Shown here: piece after piece, positions 8,739 through 16,758 of the stretch | Layout of the letters: every line of letters starts with the position of its first letter | How positions within the stretch are numbered: position 1 is the first letter of the stretch | NCBI GenBank assembly: GCA_913057985.1 | Contig: CAJXPL010000028.1 | Coordinates: forward strand, 1 to 34,647 | Source: an uncultured Synechococcus sp. | Lineage (GTDB): Bacteria; Cyanobacteriota; Cyanobacteriia; PCC-6307; Cyanobiaceae | Direction of reading: 5' to 3' | DNA length: 34,647 nt | Notes under the pieces: model-generated | Told to the model about the DNA's origin: nothing | Databases searched by the model: none | The model's input: the letters and a program-made list of their open reading frames with translations, nothing else | Position numbers and translations under genes: made by a program

Positions 8739-10391
8739 ATGACCCCAGCGCTTCCGTGGTGGTCAGGGACGGTCATCTATCAGCTGATCGTTCGCAGCTA
8801 TTCCGATGGGAATGGCGATGGCACCGGTGATTTCAAGGGGCTTGCGGCGCGGTTGCCCTATCTGCGTTGGCTGGGGGTCAACACCCTCTGGTTGACCCCG
8901 ATCTATCCCTCCCCCCTGAGGGACGGGGGCTACGACATCACGGATTTCACCGGAATCCATCCGGACCTGGGGGATCTCTCCTCCTTCCACCGGTTCCTCA
9001 CGGCGGCCCACAGCCAGGGCATGCGCGTGATTTTGGACCTGGTGCTGAACCACACTAGTGACCTGCACCCCTGGTTCCAGCGGGCCCGCTGGGCTCCCAA
9101 GGGCAGTCCTGAACGGGATGTGTACGTCTGGAGCGACGACCCCAAGCGCTACGCCGAGGCACCGGTTCTGTTCCGGCATTTCGAGGCTTCCAACTGGGAG
9201 TGGGATCCGGTAGCCGAGCAGTACTACCTGCACCGTTTTCTGCGTCATCAGCCTGATCTCAATTACGAGAACCCCTGGGTGCAGGACACGATGCTGGAGG
9301 TGGTCGACTTCTGGCTGGATCGCGGCGTCGATGGGTTCCGCTTGGATGCGGTTCCGTTCTTGTTTGAGTCAGAGGGGACCCGCTGCGAGGGGTTGCCGGA
9401 AACCCATGCCTTCCTCAAGCGATTGCGGGAGCGGGTGGATGCCCATGGCCGTGATGTGCTCTTGCTGGGAGAGGCGATTCAGCCGGTGGAGGAGGCCGCT
9501 CCCTATCTGGCGGATGACGAACTGCATGGAGCGTTCAACTTCGTGCTCACCGCCCATCTGTTTGCCGCCATTGCCAGTGGCCGCACCCAGCAGCTCGGGG
9601 AGTGCCTGATCCAAGCCGAGCAGGCGGTATCTGGTCCTCGCTGGGCCCTGCCCCTGCGCAATCACGATGAACTCTGGTTGGGGGATGGCCATCTCATCAG
9701 CGATGACGTGATTCAGACCATCCGGGTGGGCCTGCCCCAGGGACAGGGGCACTGGTTGAACTGGGGCATCAACCGACGCTTGGCTCCTCTTCTCAATGGC
9801 GATCCACGCTCCAACCGGTTGCTGCACGGGCTCCTCTACAGCCTTCCGGGGATGCCCTGTCTGTATTACGGCGATGAACTGGGCATGGGCGACTGGCCCG
9901 GTCTGCGGGACCGTGATCCAAACCGCACGCCGATGGCCTGGACGCCAGCCCGCAACGGTGGCTTCTCCACGGCCCCCGATCCGCTGTTGGTGCTGCCCCC
10001 GATCACCGCTCCCGGCTACGACTACCGCGTGGTGAATGTGGAGGTGCAGAAGCAGCTGCCCGGGTCGCTGCTGAATTGGCACCGGCGCATGCTCACCTGC
10101 CGCCGCCTGCTGCCAGCACTGCGGCATGGAAGCTTCCGGTTGCTGCACAGCCCCCACCCTGGAGTGCTGGTCTATCTCCGCTGCACCGAGGCGATGACGG
10201 TGCTCGTGGCCGCCAATGTCACCGCTGCTGGAGCTTCGCTCAGTTTGGATCTGACGGAGTGGACCGGCGAGCGCACCCGTGAGGTGATGTGGGGATGTGA
10301 GTTCCCGCCTGCCGCAGCGGAGTGGTTCGTGAACCTTCCGCCCTATGGATTCAATTGGTGGTTGATCGGAGAGGTGGACGCTCAGTCCTAA
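8739..10391 (+). CDS. treS: Trehalose synthase (maltose isomerase, GH13)
   Basis: The enzyme most likely interconverts maltose and trehalose. It is a GH13 (beta/alpha)8 protein with region I VLNHTSD, nucleophile GVDGFRLDAVP, acid/base LLLGEA, and transition-state Asp in LRNHDEL. Several segments are TreS-like rather than general amylase: EGTRCEGLPETHAFLKR, INRRLAPLL and YYGDELGMGDWPGLRDRDPNRTPMAW. At 550 residues it is a stand-alone TreS without a fused maltokinase. An in-frame TGA at 8721 limits the start, so ATG 8739 is secure although its ribosome-binding site is poor. With glp genes and a second GH13 enzyme nearby, a role in osmolyte or glucan turnover is plausible. Confidence 0.88.
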   Translation: MTPALPWWSGTVIYQLIVRSYSDGNGDGTGDFKGLAARLPYLRWLGVNTLWLTPIYPSPLRDGGYDITDFTGIHPDLGDLSSFHRFLTAAHSQGMRVILDLVLNHTSDLHPWFQRARWAPKGSPERDVYVWSDDPKRYAEAPVLFRHFEASNWEWDPVAEQYYLHRFLRHQPDLNYENPWVQDTMLEVVDFWLDRGVDGFRLDAVPFLFESEGTRCEGLPETHAFLKRLRERVDAHGRDVLLLGEAIQPVEEAAPYLADDELHGAFNFVLTAHLFAAIASGRTQQLGECLIQAEQAVSGPRWALPLRNHDELWLGDGHLISDDVIQTIRVGLPQGQGHWLNWGINRRLAPLLNGDPRSNRLLHGLLYSLPGMPCLYYGDELGMGDWPGLRDRDPNRTPMAWTPARNGGFSTAPDPLLVLPPITAPGYDYRVVNVEVQKQLPGSLLNWHRRMLTCRRLLPALRHGSFRLLHSPHPGVLVYLRCTEAMTVLVAANVTAAGASLSLDLTEWTGERTREVMWGCEFPPAAAEWFVNLPPYGFNWWLIGEVDAQS

Positions 10392-10417
10392 GGCGATTGG
10401 AGTTGGATCGGCTTTTG

Positions 10418-10948
10418 TTAGGCAGACAAGCCGGTCATCAGCCCCGCCATCCCAGGTTGCTGGTGGAGGTCGCGACGTACCACAAGGCGCAGCGTTTCAG
10501 GCTCGTCCGTCAACGGGAGGCTGATGATGGCTTCGCTGCGGCCCAGGGCCTGCTCCTCAGAGGTGAGCCAGGCCTCGATCACCCGTTGTTCCAGCAAGGT
10601 TTCGAAGTGATCGGGCTCGCGGATCCGGGAGCTGCCAACGGTCCAGATCCTTGCGAGGTCTTGAGGTAGGGCGGTTTCAGGGCTGAAGGCCGCCTCCAGT
10701 CGAAGACCCCGCCCAAATTTCAGCCGCGCCGCCTGATGCACCCCCCGCTCCAACTGCAGGAGATGGCAGTCCCCCTCGATCTGCCAGAGACCATCGCGTT
10801 TCAGCATGTCGACCCCAAAGGCCTTCGCGCATTTCCGCTGATTTCTGCTGACGGTGGTTTGGTGCTGGAGCGTCAGAGCCCCAACCGCATTGCCTGACTG
10901 AAGCCAGATCAGACCGTCGAGACAGCAGAGCTGGTCGACCGTAACCAT
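10418..10948 (-). CDS. Unknown soluble protein
   Basis: The product is 176 residues, with no signal peptide, transmembrane helix or recognised motif. It has four cysteines in its N-terminal half (two adjacent near residues 8-9) and a mixed alpha/beta pattern ending in RLVVRRDLHQQPGMAGLMTGLSA. The ATG at 10948 is followed by a clean coding frame with normal codon use, and the gene runs in the same direction as, and 67 bases after, the split histidine kinase. It may be cotranscribed with that two-component system, but no function can be given. Confidence 0.7.
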   Translation of the reverse strand: MVTVDQLCCLDGLIWLQSGNAVGALTLQHQTTVSRNQRKCAKAFGVDMLKRDGLWQIEGDCHLLQLERGVHQAARLKFGRGLRLEAAFSPETALPQDLARIWTVGSSRIREPDHFETLLEQRVIEAWLTSEEQALGRSEAIISLPLTDEPETLRLVVRRDLHQQPGMAGLMTGLSA

Positions 10949-11015
10949 GCTGTTGGCCAGGATCTTCAGATCCTTCTAGCCAGCAGCGGTTCAGGCAATC
11001 CCCAGTTCTGGGGGG

Positions 11016-12356
11016 CTAGCCCTGTCTGGGGAGGAGCAGCACCGCGCGGGTGCCGCCGCTGGGGCTGAGGCCGAGCGTCAGTTCTCCGTTATGCCCCTCC
11101 ATCGCCGAGCGCACGATGAACAGTCCCAGGCCACTGCCGGAAGGCTTGCTGCTGTAGAGCGGCATGTCACCAGTGTGGTCGTCAGGCAGTCCGGGCCCGT
11201 TGTCGTCGAAAACGATCGCCCAATGCTGTTCTTGGCGTTCGAGTCGAATCACGATCTCCGGAGCAGCCGTGGTTGGAGGTTGATGCGACAGGGCATCCAC
11301 AGCATTCTTCACCAGATTGATCACGGCGATCTGGAGCTGGATGGCATCGCCCTCCACCCAGGGCTCCTGTCTCTTCAGCTCGGAGGGCAGAGAGGTCGTG
11401 ATCCAGCTGCTGGCTTCAATCAGGTTGGAGTTCACATACAGCTCAATGCTGTCCAGCACATCACGCAGATCGATCCGGCTCAGGCTGGTGTTCGCATTGC
11501 GGATGATCGCCTTCATCTGGTCGGTGGTCCGTGCGATCCGGCTGGCTTGATCGTCAAGGATCTGCAGGGCTTCCAGCAGTTCGACGGGATCGTCCGTTTC
11601 GGCACGCTCGCGTACTTGATGCTTTAAACGTTGTGCCGTCAGGCGCAGGATGCTCAGGGGTTGATTGATTTCGTGGGCGATGGCCGCGGCTTCAAGACTC
11701 ACCTTCAGCCGATCGTTCATCTGGGTCAGGGCTTGTTCATCCTGCAGGCGCTGCTCCTGAAACATCCGCGTGATCTGCTGCTCCTTGGCGGCGAGGTTCT
11801 GGGTGAGTTGATTGAAGGCCTTCACCATCGACTGAACCGCCACGTTCAGGTCCAGCAATTCCTGGCCGCTGTTCTGGTCCAGTTCACAGCGGTATTCCAA
11901 AGCCTGAGGCTGGGCATCTTCCAGCTGGTTGATTTGCTGTTCCGTGGTCTGGCTGGCCCGCTGCAGGGCGCTCAAAGGCTGAAGAATCCTGTTGATCAGG
12001 CTGCGGTTCAGCAGCAAGGTGAAGCCCAGAGCCAGCACGGCAGCGCCGACCTCAACGGCGAGTGTGAGTCCGGCTTGCGTCACCTCCGCGTTGGCACTGC
12101 TGGCGGTCAGCAAAATCCAGTCGAGACCGAGGTCGCTGCCCCATGGCGTCGACTGCAGCAGGAAGGCTCCGTCCTTGTGGCGCAGGAGTTGAGGCTGCGA
12201 TGCGTCTCCTGCCGTCTGTTGGATCCGGAGCAGCATCTCCGCCAAAGGGTGCTCCAGCTCGCTGAGGCTGCTGCGCTCGTTGCTTTCTCCTGTTGTTGTA
12301 AGGGGAATGCTTGGGTCTGAGCTGGCGATCAGACGTCCATCGGCTTCGACGAGCAA
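11016..12356 (-). CDS. Histidine kinase, C-terminal part after in-frame stop
   Basis: This is the downstream part of a membrane histidine kinase. In frame with the upstream part, it begins after TGA 12371-12369; a TTG at 12356 is the nearest conventional start. It holds the second half of a Cache-type sensor (LLVEADGRLIASSD), a transmembrane helix (about residues 96-118), a HAMP-like and coiled-coil linker, the H-box (AAAIAHEINQPLSIL, His about 228), N-box (NLVKNAVDAL), G1 (DDNGPGLPD) and G2 (GSGLGLFIV). All catalytic motifs look intact. If translated alone it would lack the first transmembrane helix and most of the sensor domain. Its fate depends on the nonsense codon described separately. 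Confidence 0.8.
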   Translation of the reverse strand: MLVEADGRLIASSDPSIPLTTTGESNERSSLSELEHPLAEMLLRIQQTAGDASQPQLLRHKDGAFLLQSTPWGSDLGLDWILLTASSANAEVTQAGLTLAVEVGAAVLALGFTLLLNRSLINRILQPLSALQRASQTTEQQINQLEDAQPQALEYRCELDQNSGQELLDLNVAVQSMVKAFNQLTQNLAAKEQQITRMFQEQRLQDEQALTQMNDRLKVSLEAAAIAHEINQPLSILRLTAQRLKHQVRERAETDDPVELLEALQILDDQASRIARTTDQMKAIIRNANTSLSRIDLRDVLDSIELYVNSNLIEASSWITTSLPSELKRQEPWVEGDAIQLQIAVINLVKNAVDALSHQPPTTAAPEIVIRLERQEQHWAIVFDDNGPGLPDDHTGDMPLYSSKPSGSGLGLFIVRSAMEGHNGELTLGLSPSGGTRAVLLLPRQG

Positions 12357-12368
12357 GGCCAGGCCATC

Positions 12369-12371
12369 TCA
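12369..12371 (-). other. In-frame TGA splitting the histidine kinase
   Basis: The codon TGA lies in the same reading frame as both flanking halves (11016-12368 and 12372-13070), which together make 684 sense codons. The protein reads HQVWGS, stop, DGLALLVEADGRLIAS, and the junction falls inside one Cache-like sensor domain. A single base change from CGA, GGA or TCA would explain it. No frameshift is needed. Confidence 0.9.
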
Positions 12372-13070
12372 GCTTCCCCACACCTGGTGGAGCCAGGTGC
12401 TGAGTTGGTTGATCACCATGTCCACGCCGATCACCCCCAGCAACTGGCCATCACCGTCAAGCAGGGGGGTGTTGAAAGAAACCGAATGAACCTCGGGCTG
12501 GTCTTCCCAGGCGTAGATGCTGCTCCAGCTCGAACGTCCGGCCGCAACGGTGTCGACGTACCAGGCTTCCTCGTGGGTGGCACTCATGCCGGTGATGACC
12601 TCGGTTGGCTCGAGGCGTTCCCCACGGGGTGAGAGGGAGAACACCGTCAATTGACCCCGCCCCAACCGTGTGCTGTCTTCGTAGAGCAGAACGTCACCAT
12701 CCGAGCCGCGCTCCAGACCCAGAAAGGAGCCATCTGGCGCGCCGTAATTGATGTAATCAACAGGGAAGGCCTTCAGCTGATGCCAGAACCGACGCCCCAG
12801 GGTGTCGAAGTTTTTCAACAGATTGGGCTGAGCATCAATGGCCGACGCATTGAGGTCATTGAGAAACATCGGAACCCGCAACTTGCCGCTCAGTTGCTCA
12901 CGGATCTCAGTGATCAAAAGATTGGTTCGGTGCCTTTCACTCTGCTGAATCCCGCTGTTCCGCCCCAGCGTGTAAGTCAACAGACTGAATGAACCTGCCA
13001 CCAGGATCAGTTGCAGTCCGGTGGACCGGACCAGCCGTTGCCCCAGGCTCAATGTGGAGTGCTGGCTCAT
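12369..13070 (-). CDS. Histidine kinase, N-terminal sensor part
   Basis: The 233-residue open frame encodes the first transmembrane helix (about residues 17-36) and most of a periplasmic dCache-like sensor. Typical features are the strand-rich YVDTVAAGRSSWSSIYAWED segment and the LLGVIGVDMVINQLSTWL end. It stops at the TGA inside the sensor, so alone it would be a membrane-anchored sensor fragment with no kinase domain. The ATG at 13070 overlaps the response-regulator stop by 4 bases (ATGA), showing cotranscription and coupling. Together with the frame downstream it forms a classical sensor kinase. Ligand unknown; Cache domains commonly bind small organic molecules. Confidence 0.85.
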   Translation of the reverse strand: MSQHSTLSLGQRLVRSTGLQLILVAGSFSLLTYTLGRNSGIQQSERHRTNLLITEIREQLSGKLRVPMFLNDLNASAIDAQPNLLKNFDTLGRRFWHQLKAFPVDYINYGAPDGSFLGLERGSDGDVLLYEDSTRLGRGQLTVFSLSPRGERLEPTEVITGMSATHEEAWYVDTVAAGRSSWSSIYAWEDQPEVHSVSFNTPLLDGDGQLLGVIGVDMVINQLSTWLHQVWGS

Positions 13071-13633
13071 GGGCGCGGATTGATCTGACGTGTCAGGGAT
13101 GCCTCTCGAATCAATTCAGCGCCGCTGAGCTTGAGTTTCTGGGTGATGGCCTTGCGGTGCGATTCGATCGTTGATGTGGCGCTGTTCAAAATGTGGGCGA
13201 TCTCCTTGGTGCTTTTGCCGGCACCAATGAGCTCGAAGATTTCGCTCTGGCGTGGCGTCAAACGTTGATGGGCTGGTTGCAGAATCGTGCTCAAGCTGTG
13301 GTGCAGTGCATCGAACGAATCACGCTTGTCGATCAGGGCATGGATTGATCCACGCAGTTCATGCGAAATCCTGAAGTCTTCCGGTTCTCCTGTCAGAACA
13401 ATGAGTCGAATTGAGGGATTGCGTTGGATAAGACGTTGTCCCAGTTCGCTGCCGTCACCATCTGGAAGATGCAGATCCAGGATGGCTAAATCCACCGGCA
13501 TATCCTTGCTGACGGTGATTGCTTGTGCGCACGTTGTGGCCTTCGAGACAGTCGAGATCTCGGAGAAAGCGTCCACGATGGTTGCCAGCAGATCCAGCAA
13601 AATTTGCTGATCTTCAACAACGAGGCAGTGCAA
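13067..13633 (-). CDS. NarL/LuxR-type response regulator
   Basis: This DNA-binding response regulator is partnered with the adjacent kinase. The receiver domain (residues 1-120) has the acidic pair Glu7-Asp8, phosphoacceptor Asp53 (AILDLHLPDGDG), Thr81 and Lys103. A LuxR-type helix-turn-helix follows from about 126 to 180 (LTPRQSEIFELIGAGKSTKEIA, then the recognition helix with TIESH). The total is 188 residues. The start is TTG at 13633, supported by GGAG at 13641-13644, 7 bases upstream, and by the conserved HCLVVEDQQ that follows. The gene begins 46 bases after glpD on the same strand, so glycerol-related control is possible but only inferred from position. Confidence 0.93.
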   Translation of the reverse strand: MHCLVVEDQQILLDLLATIVDAFSEISTVSKATTCAQAITVSKDMPVDLAILDLHLPDGDGSELGQRLIQRNPSIRLIVLTGEPEDFRISHELRGSIHALIDKRDSFDALHHSLSTILQPAHQRLTPRQSEIFELIGAGKSTKEIAHILNSATSTIESHRKAITQKLKLSGAELIREASLTRQINPRP

Positions 13634-13640
13634 GTGTTTT

Positions 13641-13644
13641 CTCC
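13641..13644 (-). promoter_or_regulatory. Ribosome-binding site that fixes a TTG start
   Basis: GGAG on the minus strand lies 7 bases before the TTG at 13633 of the response regulator. No ATG or GTG is available near the conserved N-terminus, so this site decides the start. Confidence 0.6.
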
Positions 13645-13679
13645 ACTGATGATCAAAACCTAGGCCGTCTAGTTCGCTT

Positions 13680-15209
13680 TTACATCTGTTCCAGTTCGTT
13701 GTTCACCAGAGGGCTTAGCCGCTCTGCCTCAGCTGCATCCACCATCGCGAGCCTGCAACGGCGGCTCAGAACATCATCGGAGCTGCTGGCGTGCTCCTTG
13801 TGGATGGCGTGCTGGATCTCGGCGCGGCAGATCGGGATCACGCTGCTCAGTGGTTCGCGTGCCTCCATCGGAGCCTTCGCCACCACCGCCTCGGCACCCA
13901 GTCCGAAGTTGTGCTGCAGATGCAGGATCTGTTGGGCTCGTTCGGGTGTGTCGGGCAGCAGGTCCTCGAGGGCCAAAGCTTGCTGCCGCAGTTCGGTGGT
14001 GGTGTGCTCGGGGTTGGCGGCTGTCCCGAGCAGCGGCAGGGATTGTGGCTTCGGCAGGGGTGCTGAAAGCTGGCGTTCCACCGCGGTCAGGGTGTCATCA
14101 GCCATCGGTCGGCAGGTGGTCCACTTGCCCCCCATCACGCTCACCAGGCCGCAGGCCAGCGTCTCCACCTCGTGCTCCCGCACCACACGGCTGCTGTCCA
14201 GGCCCTGGTCCGCTGGCTTCAGCAGCGGGCGTCCCCCCGCCCATCGGCTGCTCACCTTCGGATCCTGGAGCTGGGGAAACCAGTCACGCACGTAGTTGAG
14301 CAAGTAGGCCTCCTCCTCTGGAGAGGGGGATGTGGCGTTCTCCTTGCTGCAGGCTTCATCCGTCGTCCCCACCAGGGTGCGGCCGTGGAAGGGGAGCATG
14401 AACAGCACGCGTCCATCCGCAGTGGATGGCACCAGAAGCCCAACACCTTCCGGGCAGAGGTTCTGCTCCAGCACGATGTGGGCCCCACGGCTGGTGAGCA
14501 TCCGAGGAGGGGCTTCAGCCTCCGCCATCTGGCGGATCTCATCCGCCCGGATGCCCGTGGCATTCACAAACGCCGAGGCGCACCAGCGTTCCCGTTGGCC
14601 CGTGGCCGATTGACTGATGGCGGCCTTGAGCTGGCCCGTGCTGCCAGTCTCCAGCTCCACCACCCGGCAACGGGTGCGCAGGGTTGCCCCCCGTTGCTCG
14701 GCGGTGAGGGCCAAAAGCAGGTTGAGGCGTGCATCGTCGAACTGTCCGTCGCTGTAGGCCACGCCGCCCTGACACGCCTTCAGCAGAGGCAGGGCCTGAC
14801 GCATCTGCTGCTGGGACAGCAGTCGGCTGTGCCCGATGCTTCGTTGACCGGCCAGGGCGTCGTACACCCCCAGCCCAACTCGGTAGTAGGCCTGGCCCCA
14901 GAGCTGTTGAGTGGGCAGGGCCAGCTCCAGTCGTCGGGCCAGGAATGGTGCCTGGGTCAACCAGTGGCTCCGCTCGAGCAGTGCTTCCCGCACCAGCCTC
15001 AGCTGGGCCAGGTCCAGAGTTTTAAAGGCCAGCTCCAGGTAGCGCACCCCGCCATGGAGCAGCTTCGTGCTGCGGCAACTGGTGCCACCGCCGATGTCTC
15101 CGGCCTCGAGCAGGGCCACGCTCAGCCCCCGTCGTGTTGCTTCATAGGCCACGCTGGCACCGCTGGCGCCGGCGCCGATGACCAGCAGGTCAACCTGGTG
15201 ATCAGCCAT
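13680..15209 (-). CDS. glpD: Glycerol-3-phosphate dehydrogenase (FAD)
   Basis: GlpD is a membrane-associated flavoenzyme that oxidises sn-glycerol-3-phosphate to dihydroxyacetone phosphate and passes electrons to quinone. The N-terminal FAD-binding motif is clear (DLLVIGAGASGASVAYEATRRG), followed by GGTSCRSTKLLHGGVRYLE, typical of GlpD. A later GTTDE and a C-terminal glycine/serine-rich GKWTTCRPMADD segment also fit. Starting at ATG 15209 gives 509 residues; the frame is open to 15275, but that extension lies inside glpK. The start overlaps the glpK stop by 8 bases (ATGGCTGA), so glpK and glpD are translationally coupled. In cyanobacteria this pair feeds or drains the glycerol-3-phosphate pool used for lipids and glucosylglycerol. 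Confidence 0.96.
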   Translation of the reverse strand: MADHQVDLLVIGAGASGASVAYEATRRGLSVALLEAGDIGGGTSCRSTKLLHGGVRYLELAFKTLDLAQLRLVREALLERSHWLTQAPFLARRLELALPTQQLWGQAYYRVGLGVYDALAGQRSIGHSRLLSQQQMRQALPLLKACQGGVAYSDGQFDDARLNLLLALTAEQRGATLRTRCRVVELETGSTGQLKAAISQSATGQRERWCASAFVNATGIRADEIRQMAEAEAPPRMLTSRGAHIVLEQNLCPEGVGLLVPSTADGRVLFMLPFHGRTLVGTTDEACSKENATSPSPEEEAYLLNYVRDWFPQLQDPKVSSRWAGGRPLLKPADQGLDSSRVVREHEVETLACGLVSVMGGKWTTCRPMADDTLTAVERQLSAPLPKPQSLPLLGTAANPEHTTTELRQQALALEDLLPDTPERAQQILHLQHNFGLGAEAVVAKAPMEAREPLSSVIPICRAEIQHAIHKEHASSSDDVLSRRCRLAMVDAAEAERLSPLVNNELEQM

Positions 15210-16707
15210 GCCACCCCAGGCTTCTGGAGACGGCGTCCTGCCAGCGTGAGCGCCACCTGTGGCGCTCGGATGCATCCATCTGTGGGTGGAACAGTTCCGC
15301 GCCGTCTCTCCGTGCGGTTGCGAGCTGCTCCAGGTCGCTGATCGCCCCAGCCTGAAGGCCTGCGAACAGCGCCACCCCCCGGGCGGTGCTCTCGAGGCTG
15401 GCGGGACGCCGCACCGTCAGACCGGTGCAATCGGCCTGTGCCTGCAGCAGAGGATCCGAGGCCGCGGCGCCACCATCCACCGCCAGTTCACCCAGGCCCG
15501 TGCCGAGGGCCTGCTCGGCAAGTTCCACCAAGGTCGCCACCGACAGGGCGATTCCCTCCAGCGCTGCTCGGGCGATGTGACCGCGTCCGCTGTCGCGGGT
15601 GAGGCCCACCAGAACGCCGCGTGCCTGGGGATCCCAGTGCGGTGTTCCCCAGCCGGTGAAGGCGGGCACGAGCATCACCCCTCCCGAATCCGGCACCGAA
15701 CGCGCCAGTTCGTTCACCTGAGGGGCCTGATCAATGATCTGCAGCCCATCCCGCAGCCACTGGATCACGGTGCCGGCGTTGAACAGACTTCCCTCCAGGC
15801 AGAAGCTGGGTCTTCCGGCGGCATCGGTCCAGCCGAGGGTGCTGAGCAGCCCCGCATCCGAGCGGCGGATGACGTCACCGGTGTTGATCACCAGAAAGGC
15901 TCCCGTGCCGTAGGTGCACTTGCCTTCTCCGGGCTGCAGACAGAGCTGGCCCAGGGTGGCGGCCTGTTGGTCGCCAAGCATCGCCTGGATCGGTAGGCCT
16001 GCGAAGGGAAGATCCGTAGTGATGTGCCCGAACTCCCCGCGGCAGGGCAGCAGTTCGGGCAGAGCGTTGGCCGGGAGCCCTGTGGGCTCTCGGAAGTCAT
16101 CCACCCAGCGCTGCTGCTCCAGGTCCATCAGCAGTGTTCGGCTGGCATTGCTCATGTCACTGCCGTGGCGCTGCCCGCCGGTGAGTTGCCAGAGCAGCCA
16201 GCTCTCCACTGTTCCGAAACAGAGGTCATCGCTGGCTGCGGCAGCCTGGGCGTCCTGGTAGTGATCGAGCATCCAGCGGATCTTGCTGGCACTGAAGTAG
16301 GGGTCGAGCAGCAAACCGGTGCGCCGGCACCACTCCTGCTCCAGTCCCTGCTGCTTCCAGTCCTCGCAGATTGCGGCGGTGCGGCCGTCTTGCCAGACGA
16401 GGGCCGGGCCACAGGGGAGTCCATTGCTGCGGCGCCAGAGCACGGTGGTTTCCCGTTGGTTGGTGATGCCGCAGCTCACCACTGCCTTGCGCTGTGCATC
16501 GCTGAGCTTCGAATCGAGCTGCACCAGGGCCTGCCGCTGGCTGGTCCAGATCGCCATCGGGTCCTGTTCCACCCATCCATCGGCGGGGTAGGAAATCGGC
16601 AGCGGCGCACTGGCGCTGATCACCAGATCTCCGGAGCTGCTGAAAAGCGCGGCTCTGGAGCTGCTGGTGCCCTGATCGAGGGCCAGAAGAAGAGGCTGCT
16701 CAGCCAT
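15202..16707 (-). CDS. glpK: Glycerol kinase
   Basis: GlpK phosphorylates glycerol to glycerol-3-phosphate with ATP. It is a FGGY-family kinase. The N-terminal phosphate motif is LALDQGTSSSRAALF; CGITNQRETTVLWRR and the DQQAATLGQ region follow, and the C-terminal half has ELAVDGGAAASDPLLQAQAD, the adenosine-binding part. ATG at 16707 gives 501 residues. A TTG at 16713 is also possible and sits 9 bases after an AGGAG (16723-16727), the better ribosome-binding spacing, so two extra residues are plausible. It is divergent from the GH13 glycosidase gene and overlaps glpD. No glycerol facilitator gene is nearby. Confidence 0.96.
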   Translation of the reverse strand: MAEQPLLLALDQGTSSSRAALFSSSGDLVISASAPLPISYPADGWVEQDPMAIWTSQRQALVQLDSKLSDAQRKAVVSCGITNQRETTVLWRRSNGLPCGPALVWQDGRTAAICEDWKQQGLEQEWCRRTGLLLDPYFSASKIRWMLDHYQDAQAAAASDDLCFGTVESWLLWQLTGGQRHGSDMSNASRTLLMDLEQQRWVDDFREPTGLPANALPELLPCRGEFGHITTDLPFAGLPIQAMLGDQQAATLGQLCLQPGEGKCTYGTGAFLVINTGDVIRRSDAGLLSTLGWTDAAGRPSFCLEGSLFNAGTVIQWLRDGLQIIDQAPQVNELARSVPDSGGVMLVPAFTGWGTPHWDPQARGVLVGLTRDSGRGHIARAALEGIALSVATLVELAEQALGTGLGELAVDGGAAASDPLLQAQADCTGLTVRRPASLESTARGVALFAGLQAGAISDLEQLATARRDGAELFHPQMDASERHRWRSRWQDAVSRSLGWHG

Positions 16708-16721
16708 GGCCAATGTCTTTC

Positions 16722-16740
16722 TCTCCTGCTAGCCAGGAGA
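16722..16740. repeat. Inverted repeat between glpK and GH13 gene
   Basis: Seven-base arms TCTCCTG and CAGGAGA flank a 5-base spacer. Each arm also contains the AGGAG ribosome-binding sequence of one of the two divergent genes, so the symmetry may simply reflect back-to-back ribosome-binding sites. An operator for a dimeric regulator is the alternative. Confidence 0.5.
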
Positions 16741-16758
16741 TGGCTGACTGCAAAGGCT

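Noticed and set aside
12352-12381. Frameshift as the cause of the split kinase
   Set aside because: Both halves are in the same frame; a single stop codon explains the break.
14172-15341. 389-codon plus-strand open frame
   Set aside because: It is antisense to glpD, whose motifs are unambiguous; the product is His/Gln/Gly-rich and resembles no protein.
16024-16758. Upstream extension of the GH13 glycosidase frame
   Set aside because: It lies entirely antisense to glpK and precedes the conserved GH13 start; no domain is visible in it.
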